NCBI GenBank assembly: GCA_002150815.3 | Contig: NDFF03000024.1 | Coordinates: 248,001 to 312,000 of the forward strand | Direction of reading: 5' to 3' | Length of the DNA: 64,000 nt | Source: Grammothele lineata | Lineage: Eukaryota > Basidiomycota > Agaricomycetes > Polyporales > Polyporaceae | Part shown: piece by piece, positions 11,107 to 21,490 of the stretch | How positions within the stretch are numbered: the stretch's first letter is position 1 | How the letters are laid out: each line of letters opens with the position of its first letter | Notes under the pieces: generated by a model | What the model was told of the DNA's origin: nothing | Database searches by the model: none | Seen by the model: only the letters and a program-made list of their open reading frames with translations | Program-made: the position numbers and the translations under genes

Positions 11107-12191
11107 ATGGCGTGCTACACACCCTCTCGCTTTCTCCGTCACATCCGTTCTCTCCTGCCCCACATGTCCAACGCGGACCAGCCCAATGTCCACGACCTCG
11201 TCAGCCCTACCAGTATGTTCCCTCCTCGCCCGGATGGCAAGCACTTTGCTCTCCAGCTCGTCTCTCAGATCGGCTTCGTACCGTCGAAAGAAACAGCCAC
11301 CATCCTCACTGGACCCCTGGCGGCCAATACACCACCCGACAGCATCCTGTCGTGGGCCACCGTCTACATTTCGCAAATAGACCTATATGAATCTCGCTGT
11401 TTGTCCAAACACGAGTTTGTCGTGGCGCAAATCTCCATTCGTCTCCCCGACGGAACCCCACGAGCTCTCGGCTTCATGAAAGTCGAGAGAACCATTGGCA
11501 TCAAGTTCATACTAGGTCACTTTATCACCGTATGCTCAGCCTCCACCGAGAGCGATTCTGTTCTTGCGGTCGACACGGTCGAACTGTGCACCAACAACTA
11601 CTCCCCTCGCAACGCCACACGGCTCCAGTCCAGCGGCCCCGTCGTCATTCACACGTCCCGCTTCTTCGCGTCCTTCGCCGTCCTCAGCAAGGACCAGCGC
11701 TTCTACACCTTGCACCAATACAATTCCTATTGGTATGCACGATCCCTCTGGCTGCTTGCCACGGGCCAGGACCTCGCCACAACCGTACGGGAGACCAAGG
11801 AGCGCCCCCTCAGCAAGTCAGAGCTGCATAGCCTGCCCGCCAAGGCTAGGCAACGCCTTGCTGAACAGCGCAACCACGATATGCAGCTCGACGACGCTAC
11901 CGGACAATCACCCGTGGTGAAGACGTCGCCCTCCCGCAAGGTTAAGCTTATGCAGTACGTCAGCAGCAAGACGATCAAGGAGGAGGTGGAGCGCACTTAC
12001 AAGGCACAGTTTCTTTCGTACGCCGAAATGCTTGAGGGGCAGGCTAGTGCATGCCTCGATGGAACGCTCGCGCACTGGCGCACCTCCATGCACTCGGGCG
12101 GTACGTCTCATTCGAGTATCCCAGCACTGAGTTCTCTCTCATGTTCGGCTTCGCAGGTACGCCTGAGCCTAAGGCTGCGGACGCTCCATAG
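11107..12191 (+). CDS. Orphan family protein, intact copy
   Basis: Two exons, 11107-12100 and 12157-12191, join in phase 1 across a 56-nt intron (GTACGT donor, GCAG acceptor) to give 342 residues. The start is set by alignment with decayed copy 1. I do not recognise the family. Conserved blocks across the copies are FLRxIRSLLP near the start, YESRCLSKHEFVVAQISIRL, PRALGFMKVERT, HTSRFFASFAVL, HQYNSYWYARSLWLLATGQD, ETKERPLSKSELHSLP, and a basic stretch RKVKLMQYVSSKT leading into a likely helical tail. It has no signal peptide and no clear membrane segment. It is probably soluble, and its function is unknown. Confidence 0.75.
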
Positions 12192-12589
12192 CGACCTGGA
12201 ATACCGCGTATAGACATCCCGTCGCCCCAACTCGGACTTTTTCCATGCTACCAACATCCACCCACGCGCCTGCCTCGCTTGCCGTTTGGAGCCCTCTCCG
12301 CCTGTATATGTATGTAGTGCGTCATATAGCACCATCGTCTATCCCGTCCTCTATGCGTTGAGATTGCGATTGTGACCGACGTGTCTGAGTCTCCGACGTT
12401 GCATCGTGTCTTTAAGCCTTATACAGTGTTCGAGCCGTCGGCCGTTCAGGGTACGCGTGGGGGAATGAGTTGAAGAGGGTGATGAAAGAGAAAGTGGACG
12501 TCTAGAGTCCGCTACCGAGCATGTACAAGGAATGCAGGAGGCTACCGCTCAGCGCTCGATGAGCGGTGCAGCACTGCAGCAGTGCCCGG
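12192..12589. other. Convergent intergenic gap
   Basis: About 400 bp lie between the 3' ends of the orphan gene (+) and DUS1 (-). The region should contain both 3' UTRs. I see no gene or repeat. Confidence 0.55.
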
Positions 12590-14456
12590 CTATGGAGCCG
12601 CGGTGTGGACGTCCCTGTCAGTATCTGCGTCCAACTTCGGCCTCTTCGTCTCGCATACACCCTCGATCTCACCCGCAACCTGAGCGGCATCGCCTCCCTC
12701 GTCGGGTATATGCCGTTTCTCTCCGCGAGAGTCCGTTGGTCCCGTCTCTGCAGTTGGCAGGGCATCAGCGTCTCGATCTTTGCCGGAACCTCCAACAAAC
12801 GCCAACGCACCGACGACCTCGACACCGCTCTTGTCGCTCGCCACAGGGGGCTTCGCCGCCTCGGGCTCAGCAGGCAGCGGGCGGATGTAAGGTTGCGCGA
12901 GCCAATGAGGGAGGACCGGGAATCCCGTCGCCTCGTCAATCGGCGACAGCTCCTCCAGTGTCTTCCCCTCTGCCTCCTTGACCGTCTCCTAAACACACAG
13001 GCACACACTGCATCAGAACACAGCACCACATGTATCGCGAGGGAAAATATGAGCGGCACGTACCTCAAGCCGCACGTCGAGCTCCTGCACGATCTCCTCG
13101 TACCGCGCCCACGCCCCCGCCCGCCCCATCTCCCCCTTCTCCACTCGCACCCGCCCGAGCCGCTCCCGGAGGTCGGTGTGGATCGAGAGCGCGGGCCGGA
13201 GGAGCTTGAAGAGGTGGCCCTTCACCGCGCTGGGGATGGTCGCCGTCTTCTGACCCTTGACGATCTCGAGGTACTCGAGCGCGAGCGTCGTGTTCCGTGG
13301 ATGGTGTCCCGTTAAGTATGGCGCTGCGCGCGACGTCGACGAGGAGGGCTCGTTCGTCGAGGGTGAGTTGGAAGAGGGAGAGGGGGCGAAGACAGCGGGG
13401 TTGTAGAGGTTGCCTTCGGCGGACATGACCGCGTCTGCGCCCGTGGCGGCGAGGCACCGCTCGACGTCCCCGTAGAAGAGGACGTTGCCGTTCGCGACGA
13501 CGGGCACGGATACGGCCTCCTTCACTGCACGGATCTTCTCCCAGTCCGCGAGACCCTATATGTATGCGTATGGTTGTAGTGGATGTAGACCGAACAGATG
13601 CGTGTACGCTCACCGATCGCTGACCCCGCTGCTCGCGCGTGCGCCCGTGGCAAGTAAGCATCTGCGCCCCCGCCCGCTCCAGCATCTTCGCGTACTCAAC
13701 CGTCTTTTCCACCGTCGGAAACACCCTGAACTTGGCCGTCACGGGGATCGAGAGGTTCTTGTGCAGCGTGTTGACTAATCATGGCGTCAGCGAATTGTTC
13801 TTTCCCATCGCCCAACCCCCAAAGACGACCAGACGCACTCAACTCATAGATCAGGTCCCACTCGTCCTGCAAGAACGACCCATAGTGGCCCCGGCGCGCG
13901 ATGTCCTGCGGGCAGCCGAGGTTGATGTCCACCGCGTCACAGTACGGCTCGAGCAGCTTTGCGGACGTGAGGAGGTGCGCGGCGTCGTTCGCGCAGAATT
14001 GCACGATCAGCGGCCGGTCCTCGGGCCCGCCTTCCTCGCCGTGCGTGGTGTCGAAGTTTTGCTCGCGGTATGGCTTCCGGATGCCCTCCGCGTACATCTG
14101 TTAGACAGCGATTGGCATCTTTGGCCTTGACGGAAAAAGACGTAGGAGCGGAAGACGTACTTTGGCGTTGATCATAGGCGTGTAGACTAGCTGAACAACA
14201 TGTCCATCAAGCACTTGCGTGAGCCTCCATCGCACAAAAAACGCACCTGTGCGCCGTACCTCCTAGACAGCTTTCTCCACGCCTGTGCCCTCGGCCATTC
14301 TCAGCCCATCCGCCATCGCAGACATCGAGGTAGGGGTCGACTCACGAGTTCGCTCTGGTCCACCATAGGCGCAACGACGAATTTCGGGCTGCCTAGGACC
14401 TTTTCGAAAAACTCGTAGCCGCCGAGCTTGCGGTTCTCGAGCGTGACTCCGGGCAT
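12590..14456 (-). CDS. DUS1: tRNA-dihydrouridine synthase, Dus1 type
   Basis: Seven exons, 14456-14346, 14282-14247, 14190-14161, 14097-13839, 13774-13614, 13555-13064 and 12988-12590, fit in phase to 495 residues. The protein starts [20 protein letters not shown] and has the Dus hallmarks in order: [30 protein letters not shown], then [20 protein letters not shown] with the catalytic cysteine in NLGCP. After that come [10 protein letters not shown] and [20 protein letters not shown], the phosphate-binding part of the FMN barrel. Dus1 reduces uridine to dihydrouridine in the tRNA D-loop (U16/U17 in yeast) using FMN and NADPH. The C-terminal tail is Ala/Gly/Asp-rich and ends with a basic KRPK stretch. 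Exons 2 and 3 are very short (36 and 30 nt). Confidence 0.95.
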
Positions 14457-14783
14457 GAGGAAATTTACAAGCGGAGAAGTGAGGATTGGGGACGCGGCGA
14501 CTCGCCGAAGGGTAGCTGAAAGGGCCGTAATTTTGAGGGAGAAGTAGACTATGTGGGAGCTGAGGCGATGGGGCCTAGGTGAGATTATGAGAACGTGCGC
14601 GGACGGTGCAGGAGGTGGTGGTGGCGGAAAGAAAGGCGGTCGGCGGGCGCCTCCCCGTGCGGATACATCCCGGGCCGTCGGTCATTAATCATTGGTCGGT
14701 CACCAAGCTTTCAAGCATTTGAACGTCAACTTGAATTTGAAGGCCTCATCCGCAACCCCCTGACGGTATCAACGACTAACAAG
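14457..14783. promoter_or_regulatory. Divergent promoter region DUS1 / F-box gene 1
   Basis: These 327 bp separate the divergent starts of DUS1 and the first F-box gene. No specific binding site is claimed. Confidence 0.45.
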
Positions 14784-15083
14784 ATGGCACCGCCGACGTC
14801 TTTTCTACCACTTCAAAAACCGCCCAGGAGACAACATGACGTTGGTCGGCGCCGAACTTCTGTGGTTCCCTACATCCCAGATGACGTCTTCCTCGAGATT
14901 GCACCTTACCTCACTCCCAAAAGTCTTCTACAACTCTCTCTGGTCTCCAGGCGTGTCCGCGCCATCATGCCTCTACCTTCGTTTGCTGTTATTGACAATC
15001 TCTTCAATGTGCTGTCCCTTCATGAATACATTTTCTCTCGGGATGATCCTGGTCAACAGCGGGCGCTTTGCATCCGCTCAATG

Positions 15084-15169
15084 GTGAACATCCCAACTAT
15101 GGATCATAATCTGGCAGATTCTGGCAGATTCTGGCAGATCGGCCAGATTCGGCCAGATACGCGCCTATT
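15084..15169 (+). repeat. Left terminal inverted repeat of the 15.1-kb element
   Basis: It begins GTGAACATCC and carries several CTGGCAGATT/CGGCCAGATT-type units before CAGATACGCGCCTATT. It is longer than the right end because it holds more copies of the ten-base unit. Confidence 0.75.
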
Positions 15170-15529
15170 TCCGCCAAGGTTTGGCCCGCTTGTCGGCCCG
15201 ATTTCCCTTAAGACATTTGCCTTAAGGCGATCCAATGGAGGAACTTGGAAGAGGGCAGTAACTTACAATATTGTAATGACTTCTTTTAACACTCGTTGTA
15301 TGCAAACGGGCTTAGACGAAAAAGGGCGCGAAGGGCGTAAAACGGGCTGCACCCGACGGTGCGGCGGCGAGGACTTGAAAGCCTTCGCACTTGTCGGCGT
15401 GATAAGCTTTATTGGTTATACCATCGCGCTATCGAGTTTGCTGCGTAATTGCGACGCGGGTTCCCTATTATCCACGGAATGACCTTCTACATTTTCCCAC
15501 CGATTCCCTCAATTCCTGCAGTGAATTTC

Positions 15530-16080
15530 CTTAAGTTGAAATTCCTGTACGCCGTAAGTACATATCCATGTACTTGTACACTTTAATAGCTGCAGACCCG
15601 CAGCGATATCCTTGTAGCCAAATCCCTGAATGCCTGAATGCATATTCCTGTAGGCCCTGAAGGTGTATTATTGTACATGTTAATAGCTGCAGCTCTGAAG
15701 TGATTTCCCTCTAACTTCCTGCAGGCCTCACTGTATATCCCTGCAGGCCTTGACACATATTCCTGCATGGCCTGGATGTTAATTCCTGTACACAATATCA
15801 AATGTAGTGCTTCAGCGATATCCCTTGAGTTGTCGCATTTTACAGGGATATCCCTTAAGACTTGGATGAATTTCCCTTCAATCGCCGCAGGTAAATCCCT
15901 GGACATCTTAACACATATCCATTCACGCCTCAATAGGTGCAGCACTGCAGTGAATGTCCTTCAGATAAATCGCTGAATCCACGAAGTAATATTCCTGCAT
16001 GTCATGAATGCATATTCCTGTACACTGAAGTAGCTGCATGTCTTCAGGGATATCCGTGCAACTCTGCGAAACTGCCACGG
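15530..16080. repeat. Degenerate short tandem repeats inside the 15.1-kb element
   Basis: Much of the element interior is made of diverged units of roughly 25-35 bp, built on TATTCCTGYA, CCTGAATGCATATT and TAATAGCTGCAG motifs. They are AT-richer than the neighbouring genes. They carry no convincing reading frame, although short open frames cross them. Confidence 0.55.
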
Positions 16081-16090
16081 TCATTACGTA

Positions 16091-16146
16091 ATAGGCGCGT
16101 ATCTGGCAGAATCTGGCAGATCATGATCCATAGTCCGGGAGTTCAT
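16091..16146 (-). repeat. Right terminal inverted repeat of the 15.1-kb element
   Basis: Read on the minus strand it starts ATGAACTCCCGGACTATGGA, then has two CTGCCAGATT-like units and ends at CAGATACGCGCCTATT. It is the inverted partner of 15084-15169. Confidence 0.75.
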
Positions 16147-17672
16147 GCTCAATGACAGTCACCCTGTCGAATCATCGGTACTCCGGCAACATGGCCATAC
16201 CGGACAAGTTTCGCATTGGAGACGAGTCGCTCAAATTATCCGAAGTTCTCATTGTTGAGGGACTTCTGAGAATTCTTCGGGTAACCAAGAACCTACGCCA
16301 CCTCTGCCTGGACTTCGACGTGGTTGCTCCTTCGACTTTCACTTCCAATGTCCTCCCGGTGACAATTACCTGGAGGGCGAAGCTGATTTACGATACAGTC
16401 TCCGTGATAAGTCAGTTGACGCATTATTGCACGAACTTTCACACATTGGAGAACTCAATGTCGACATCTATCAATGGTCGTCTCCAACCTTCAATACGAA
16501 CGCTCGAACTCTTCGTTCTCAACTATCCCGCCCCTCCTTACTACACTCTTCAGAGCTTGTTTCACTTCCTCAGCAGCCTCCGATTAGAGACCCTGATCCT
16601 CAGACATGCCGAATTCAGCAACACCCTCGACGAACCGATACCACCCCTTCCCTCGCTCCGCCACCTCACCTTTGATGACGTGATTGCCGGTACTGCTCAA
16701 TACCGTCTGGTTCGTGCGTTGCCCAACCTTCAGACCTTTCATCTCTCTTCTTCGATTTTCTTCGACGGCTGCACCCTCGAAGGGTGGCTTCCACGGCACA
16801 GACCCGAACCGGCCGACAACGTACCCCTCCGATCAATAGTCCTCTCCTCAAACTGGGAAAACGCCCACTTGGTTAATAAAGACGGGATCTATGTCCCTTG
16901 GATATCTCGCAGATTGTTCTTCGTGGCCACAGATCGCCGGGTCAAGTTCAACAACTACTGCAATACGAATCACCCGGGGATTATTGGTTTCACTTTCCGG
17001 TTCCCTCAATCCATGGCACATGCGTGGCCATTGGTCGTGAACGAAGTGTCGGAGACCATCTCCTGGTTGGAGCTTCAGGTCCTCACAGGCAGTATTAACA
17101 CGGTACTTGGCGACATGGTACGTGCCTTTCTCACTAGAAAATGATGTCACTGATGCTCATTGCTGTCGCTTTCTCCGCTTGACAGACGCGGCAGTTGCAA
17201 GCCCCACAAGCGTCACCCTCGTTCTCCGGGCTCTTCTACCTGAGCATTCTCGCAGGCCCGGGCTACGGCAAGTGGAAGAAAAGCGATGGGAACTCACTCC
17301 GCGTCGACTTCCTCCGCGAAGCGTCCCAATATTTCCCCTTCCTCCGCTTCGTGGCGCTCGGCACTACGAAAGGGAGCGTCTCTCTGGACCCGAAGGAGGA
17401 CTACGCTGAAGCGCTGGACGTATGGCAATGGTGGGAGATTGTACGGGACCCGTCTGTCCCCTTCGGCGGAGAGGTGGTCGAGATTAGGGAGATTCCGGAG
17501 TGGGAGGGCCGGCGGGTTGGGGCGTTCATCCGGGCCGTCGAGGATGCGGAGACTTTCAAGGCGTTCGACGGTACGTCTACTAGTACCTACTGGAACGAAC
17601 GTTAAGCGTGCCATGCTAACGCGCTGCGGGGGTCCTCTAGACCATTTTGAATGGGTCATGCCCAGGGCTTAA

Positions 17673-18165
17673 ACGTGCGTTCTTAGGAGATCCCTACTAG
17701 GTGACTGGCGCGTATGAGCGTGCTCGCCCGAGGCAAAGAAGCGTAGACAGGTGGATCTCTTACACGAATACGGACCGCTTCAGTGGCTAGTAGTCTTTGT
17801 TTTGTGGTAGAGAACGCACCTTTCTAATCGTAACCTTGCCGAATCGAGGTGTACCACACGACGACAAACGAGTGAGCATACTATTACAAAGTAGAGCGCA
17901 CGTCAATCCATCCCGTCAGTAGTGGACGTAACTGGTTTGCCTAGGGAGACTAACTATTACAAGTGATTCAATTACTTCAGGAACTTGAAGAAGCGGCGCC
18001 GCCTCTACCGCCATTCAGTAACGCCCGCCTTTTGACGTCATAAGTAATCCGTTACTTTCAGACTCCGATGATTCACTATCAACTCCGATAAATCGCTTAC
18101 AACCTCCCGAAAGCGCCCTGGCATCCGGAGGACGGCGTCGATGTCGTTGCAAGCTGCCACGTATT
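17673..18165. other. Intergenic region
   Basis: About 490 bp lie between the end of F-box gene 1 and the 18.2-kb transposon. Parts just after 17672 (for example around 17700 and 17840) resemble the DNA after F-box gene 2 near 21220 and 21355. The duplication of the F-box pair thus included 3' flanking DNA. No gene is seen. Confidence 0.5.
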
Positions 18166-18252
18166 ACAGCGCTTTGCGAAATGTTTGCCAGAGCGCCGAA
18201 GGCGCGAAACGCGCGAAAAAAATCGAAAAAATCGGAAAATGCAGAAAATGCA
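18166..18252 (+). repeat. Left 87-bp terminal inverted repeat
   Basis: It begins CAGCGCTTTGCGAAATG, passes through a CGCGCG-flanked A-rich block and ends in AATGCAGAAAATGCAA. I find it identical, base for base, to the reverse complement of 19246-19332. Confidence 0.88.
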
Positions 18253-18525
18253 AGGCGACTGCGTAGGCTGCCACCCAAGTTCTTATTTCATTGCCAAAAT
18301 ATGCTGGGAGATCGAACATGCATCTTACTGATGCGTATGAACTGGTTTCAAGCAATGGGAAGTTCAACGGGCGCAGCGCTGGCGGCCAGCGGCTCGTGAC
18401 CTTGACTCTGACTCTCATCTCCCTCAGCACCTCCCCTCTGTCCTTCGGTAGCTCAAAGTCTTTCAAGTCTTCGTTAAAACGTCTATGAGCACTTTCAATG
18501 AAGTTTCCGTGCAGACCAATCATCG
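18251..18525 (-). CDS. Reading frame inside the 18.2-kb transposon (possible captured gene fragment)
   Basis: From an ATG at about 18525 on the minus strand an open frame reads MIGLHGNFIESAHRRFNEDL, then KDFELPKDRGEVLREMRVRV and LNFPLLETSSYASVRCMFDL. It runs on into the inverted repeat and has protein-like composition. I do not recognise it. It could be part of a host gene picked up by the element, or a chance frame. Transcription is unknown. Confidence 0.25.
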
Positions 18526-18759
18526 GAGGGGCAACCAGGAATGCGGACGAGTCGGCGGCTATAAGCGCTGAGGTGGGACTCAGGGAGGCACAGCGGTTTT
18601 GGAGTAACGTCTTTGGTTTGCGTGGATTCGGTACGTGAAAACAGTATGAATTGGGTCCTGTCAACGCATCTAGTTGTATGTCTACCCTTCAACTGCAAGA
18701 TGTCCCCCTTCCGCATCCCCCATTGCATCCCCCAGGTTCGCGCGATCCCCCGCGGGCGC

Positions 18760-18792
18760 GTGAACATCCAAAGTATGGATCATGATCCGCCG
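18760..18792 (+). repeat. Solitary end of the 15.1-kb element family
   Basis: GTGAACATCCAAAGTATGGA followed by TCATGATCC matches the left end of the element at 15084 with few differences. No matching opposite end is found in the rest of the window. It lies inside the other transposon, so it is a remnant of a nested insertion or was carried along with captured DNA. Confidence 0.65.
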
Positions 18793-19245
18793 GCACGATG
18801 ACAATCGACTCTCGTTCTCCGAATGCTAGGGAAGATGCCCCCCCGTTTCTGTACCAGGACATCCACTTGGCTTATGCCTTCCGGCACAACCCTATCTGTG
18901 TGAGGCTACATACATACGCAAGGTTACCCTCCTAGACCCAGCGTCTATGCACTGTACGCCACCGCCTGTCCCTCGCGGATACCTGCACGTATTCCCTTCA
19001 TATATCCGTTCTGAATACGTTCAAGGTGTCGAATACAATCGTTTTGCAATGCCTAGGTGTGATCCATCTCCATGTCACGCAGATAGTGAAGGAGATACCT
19101 CCAGTAGGCAATGTGCTGACGTCACAACATACCGCTCGACATCCGCCTCTTATACAGTCAATAGAAAGCCTTTGAAGCTCTAGGATACTTTGTTGATCGT
19201 TATCCGCATAAACCAGACGCGCTGCATAGCGGGGACGACGCTGTT

Positions 19246-19332
19246 TTGCATTTTCTGCATTTTCCGATTTTTTCGATTTTTTTCGCGCGTTTCGCGCCTT
19301 CGGCGCTCTGGCAAACATTTCGCAAAGCGCTG
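19246..19332 (-). repeat. Right 87-bp terminal inverted repeat
   Basis: This is the inverted partner of 18166-18252, ending in CGCAAAGCGCTG next to a TA dinucleotide. Confidence 0.88.
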
Positions 19333-19380
19333 TAAACACAACCTCCCATTTGCCAGCTCTGCGTCCCAACCACCAACAAA

Positions 19381-21193
19381 ATGGTACCACCGACGTCTTT
19401 TCTACCACTTCCAACGCCACCCAGAAGACAGTATGACGCCGGTCGGCTCCGAACATCTGTGGTTCCCTACATCCCAGATGACGTTTTCCTCGAGATCGCA
19501 CCTTACCTCACTCCCAGAAGTCTTCTACAGCTCTCTCTAGTCTCCAGGCGTGTACGCGCCATCATGCCTCTACCCTCATCCATCGTCATCGACAATTTAT
19601 TCAATGTCCTCTCCCTGCATGCGTATATCTTCTCTCAAAATGATCCTGGTCGACGGCGAGCGCTGCGTCTCCGCTCAATAACAGTCTTATGGGATCACGG
19701 TCACCTGCCTATGCCCACTAGGCTACGTATTGGAGCAGAGCCACTGAGCTCTCCTGGAGGAGTCGCTGTTGAGCACCTTTTGGAAGTAATTCACGTGTCC
19801 AAGAACCTGCGCTATCTCCACTTTGACTTCGCAGTGATCACACTCGCTCCTGCTAGCGCCATTCCCACGACTGAAGGGGAGATGGTTACGATCTTCGAAG
19901 TAATTCCAGCGCTGAGGAAATTGACACACTACTGTACAAACTTCATTGCATGGTCAAATATCACTGAAATCCAGCCTTATATTCCGTCTTCTATACGGAC
20001 TCTCGAACTTTGCACTCAACTTTACTCGCCCCGCCCTCCATATAATACTCTCCGAAAGCTATTTCGCTCTCTCCGCCACTTTCAACTAGAAACTCTGATC
20101 CTTAGCAGCTCGGAATTTGAAGATGCTAGGAACAAGCAACTCCCACCTCTCTCCTCGCTCCAGCATCTTACCTTCGTTGACGTACTCACCGGTACTACCC
20201 AATCCGATCTCATTCGCGCGTTGCCCAACCTCCAGACATTCCATCTCTCTACTTCGTCCTTCTTCTGCTACGACGACGATGAATTTGAAGATGGATGGTT
20301 ACGCGGGCCACGCTCCATAGCGAAACCGTCTGCCGACGTAACCTTCCAATCACTCACCCTCTGCCCTCAGGCCCTGTCCCACGAGCTCTACTATGACGGA
20401 GCGTACGTTCCTTGGAGATCTCGCAGAATTTTCTTTCTGGCCACCAACAAGAAGATCACATTGGAACAGTCCTGCAATGTGAACCATTCGGAATTAATGG
20501 GATTCACTTTCCGGTTCCCTCAGGCCACAGCGCGTGCATGGTCCATGGTGGTAGACCAAGTTTCGGAAACCATTCCCTGGTTGGAGCTTCAGGCCCTGAC
20601 AGGTAACATCGACATGGCACTCAACGACATGGTACGTGCCTTTCTCATAAGGAACTGTTGACATATGTACTGATTGCCCCCGGTCTGAAACGACAGATCG
20701 AGCAGTTACGAGCCCAACAGGCGTCGCCCCACTTCCCCGATCTCTTCTATATGAGCATCCTCGCAAGCCGTGGCTACGACAACGCGGAGGGCAGCGATGG
20801 GAACCCACTCCGCGCCGACTTCCTCCACGAAGCGTCCCAATACTTTCCCTTCCTTCGCTTCGTAGCGCTCGGCACTACGAAAGGGAGCATCTCCCTGGAC
20901 CCGAAGGAGGACTACGCTGAAGCGCTGGACGTATGGCAATGGTGGGAGATTGTACGGGACCCGTCGGTCCCAGGTCCCTTCGGCGGAGAGGTGCTCGAGA
21001 TTAGGGAGATTCCGGAGTGGGAGGGACGGCGGGTTGGGGCGTTCATCCGGGATGTTGAGGACGCGGAGACTTTCAAGGCGTTTGATGGTACGTCTGTTCC
21101 CCGGGACGAACGTCAAACGTGGACCATCCAGAGGTAACTGACATGATCACGTTGCGCCTAGACCATTTCGAATGGCTTATGCCCAGGGCTTGA
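19381..21193 (+). CDS. F-box protein 2 (intact paralogue)
   Basis: Three exons, 19381-20631, 20697-21087 and 21162-21193, join in phase to 557 residues. An N-terminal F-box (residues about 24-62: VPYIPDDVFLEIAPYLTPRS, LVSRRVRAIMP) is followed by a long region with leucine-rich, LRR-like spacing (LPSLQHL-type strands such as ALPNLQTFHLSTSSFF). It has a conserved C-terminal block (SQYFPFLRFVALGTTKGS, EDYAEALDVWQWWEIVRDP) and ends EWLMPRA. The F-box should bind Skp1 and the rest should choose the SCF ligase target. The target is unknown. A transposon sits immediately upstream, so expression may be altered. Confidence 0.85.
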
Positions 21194-21490
21194 GCGCGCA
21201 TCCCGAGGGAGCACCTGAACGAATAGCACGTATAAGCGCGCTGTCGCGGAAAAGGAGTGTAGACAAGGACTCTTACACTAGTATGGGTTCTCAGTCTCGT
21301 GTAACGCGGCTGCTGATCCTCCGCGGTTCAGAGCGCGCCTTCTCCAGTTGTGACCCGGCCGAATCGAGTGGTAGCACGCGACAGCAAACGAGTGAGCATA
21401 TTACAAGTGATTAGATTGCTTCAAGACTGCCTGTGCGCGCCGCCTCTGTCATCATCCGCTCTCATACGTACGCTACGTCACGTCTACGGT

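Larger units (their letters stand above)
15084..16146. mobile_element. Non-autonomous DNA transposon with 8-bp target duplication
   Basis: The element is 1,063 bp, flanked by the direct repeat GCTCAATG (15076-15083 and 16147-16154). The ends are imperfect inverted repeats. The left begins GTGAACATCCCAACTATGGA and the right, read on the minus strand, begins ATGAACTCCCGGACTATGGA; both continue with GATCATRATCTG. The repeats extend inward, through tandem CTGGCAGATT-like units, to a shared CAGATACGCGCCTATT. It encodes no transposase. An 8-bp duplication fits hAT, and also the KDZ (Kyakuja/Dileera/Zisupton) elements known in Agaricomycetes. I cannot tell which from sequence alone. Confidence 0.85.
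14784..17672 (+). pseudogene. F-box protein gene 1, split by a transposon
   Basis: The gene is closely related to the intact F-box gene at 19381. It starts MAPPTSFLPLQKPPRRQHDV, and the F-box is VPYIPDDVFLEIAPYLTPKS with LVSRRVRAIMP. The reading frame runs 14784-15083, is cut by a 1,063-bp element, and resumes at 16152-17117, then 17186-17570 and 17641-17672 (GTACGT donors; ends EWVMPRA). The element lies in coding DNA, not in an intron. Its own sequence brings a stop at about 15480, so the full protein cannot be made unless the element is removed from the DNA or the RNA. Taking out the element plus one target copy (1,071 nt) would leave the frame uninterrupted. F-box proteins are substrate receptors of SCF ubiquitin ligases. 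Confidence 0.8.
18166..19332. mobile_element. Non-autonomous DNA transposon with perfect 87-bp inverted repeats
   Basis: The 1,167-bp element is bounded by identical 87-bp inverted repeats (18166-18252 and 19246-19332) starting CAGCGCTTTGCGAAATG. TA dinucleotides at 18164-18165 and 19333-19334 look like a TA target duplication, which points to the Tc1/mariner superfamily. There is no transposase. It contains a minus-strand reading frame (about 18251-18525) and one end of the other element family at 18760. Its right end stops 48 bp before the start codon of F-box gene 2. The perfect repeats suggest a recent insertion. Confidence 0.85.

Noticed and set aside
15530..16080. Repeated units considered as a CRISPR array
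   Set aside because: Units are degenerate, unequal in spacing and inside a eukaryotic transposon.
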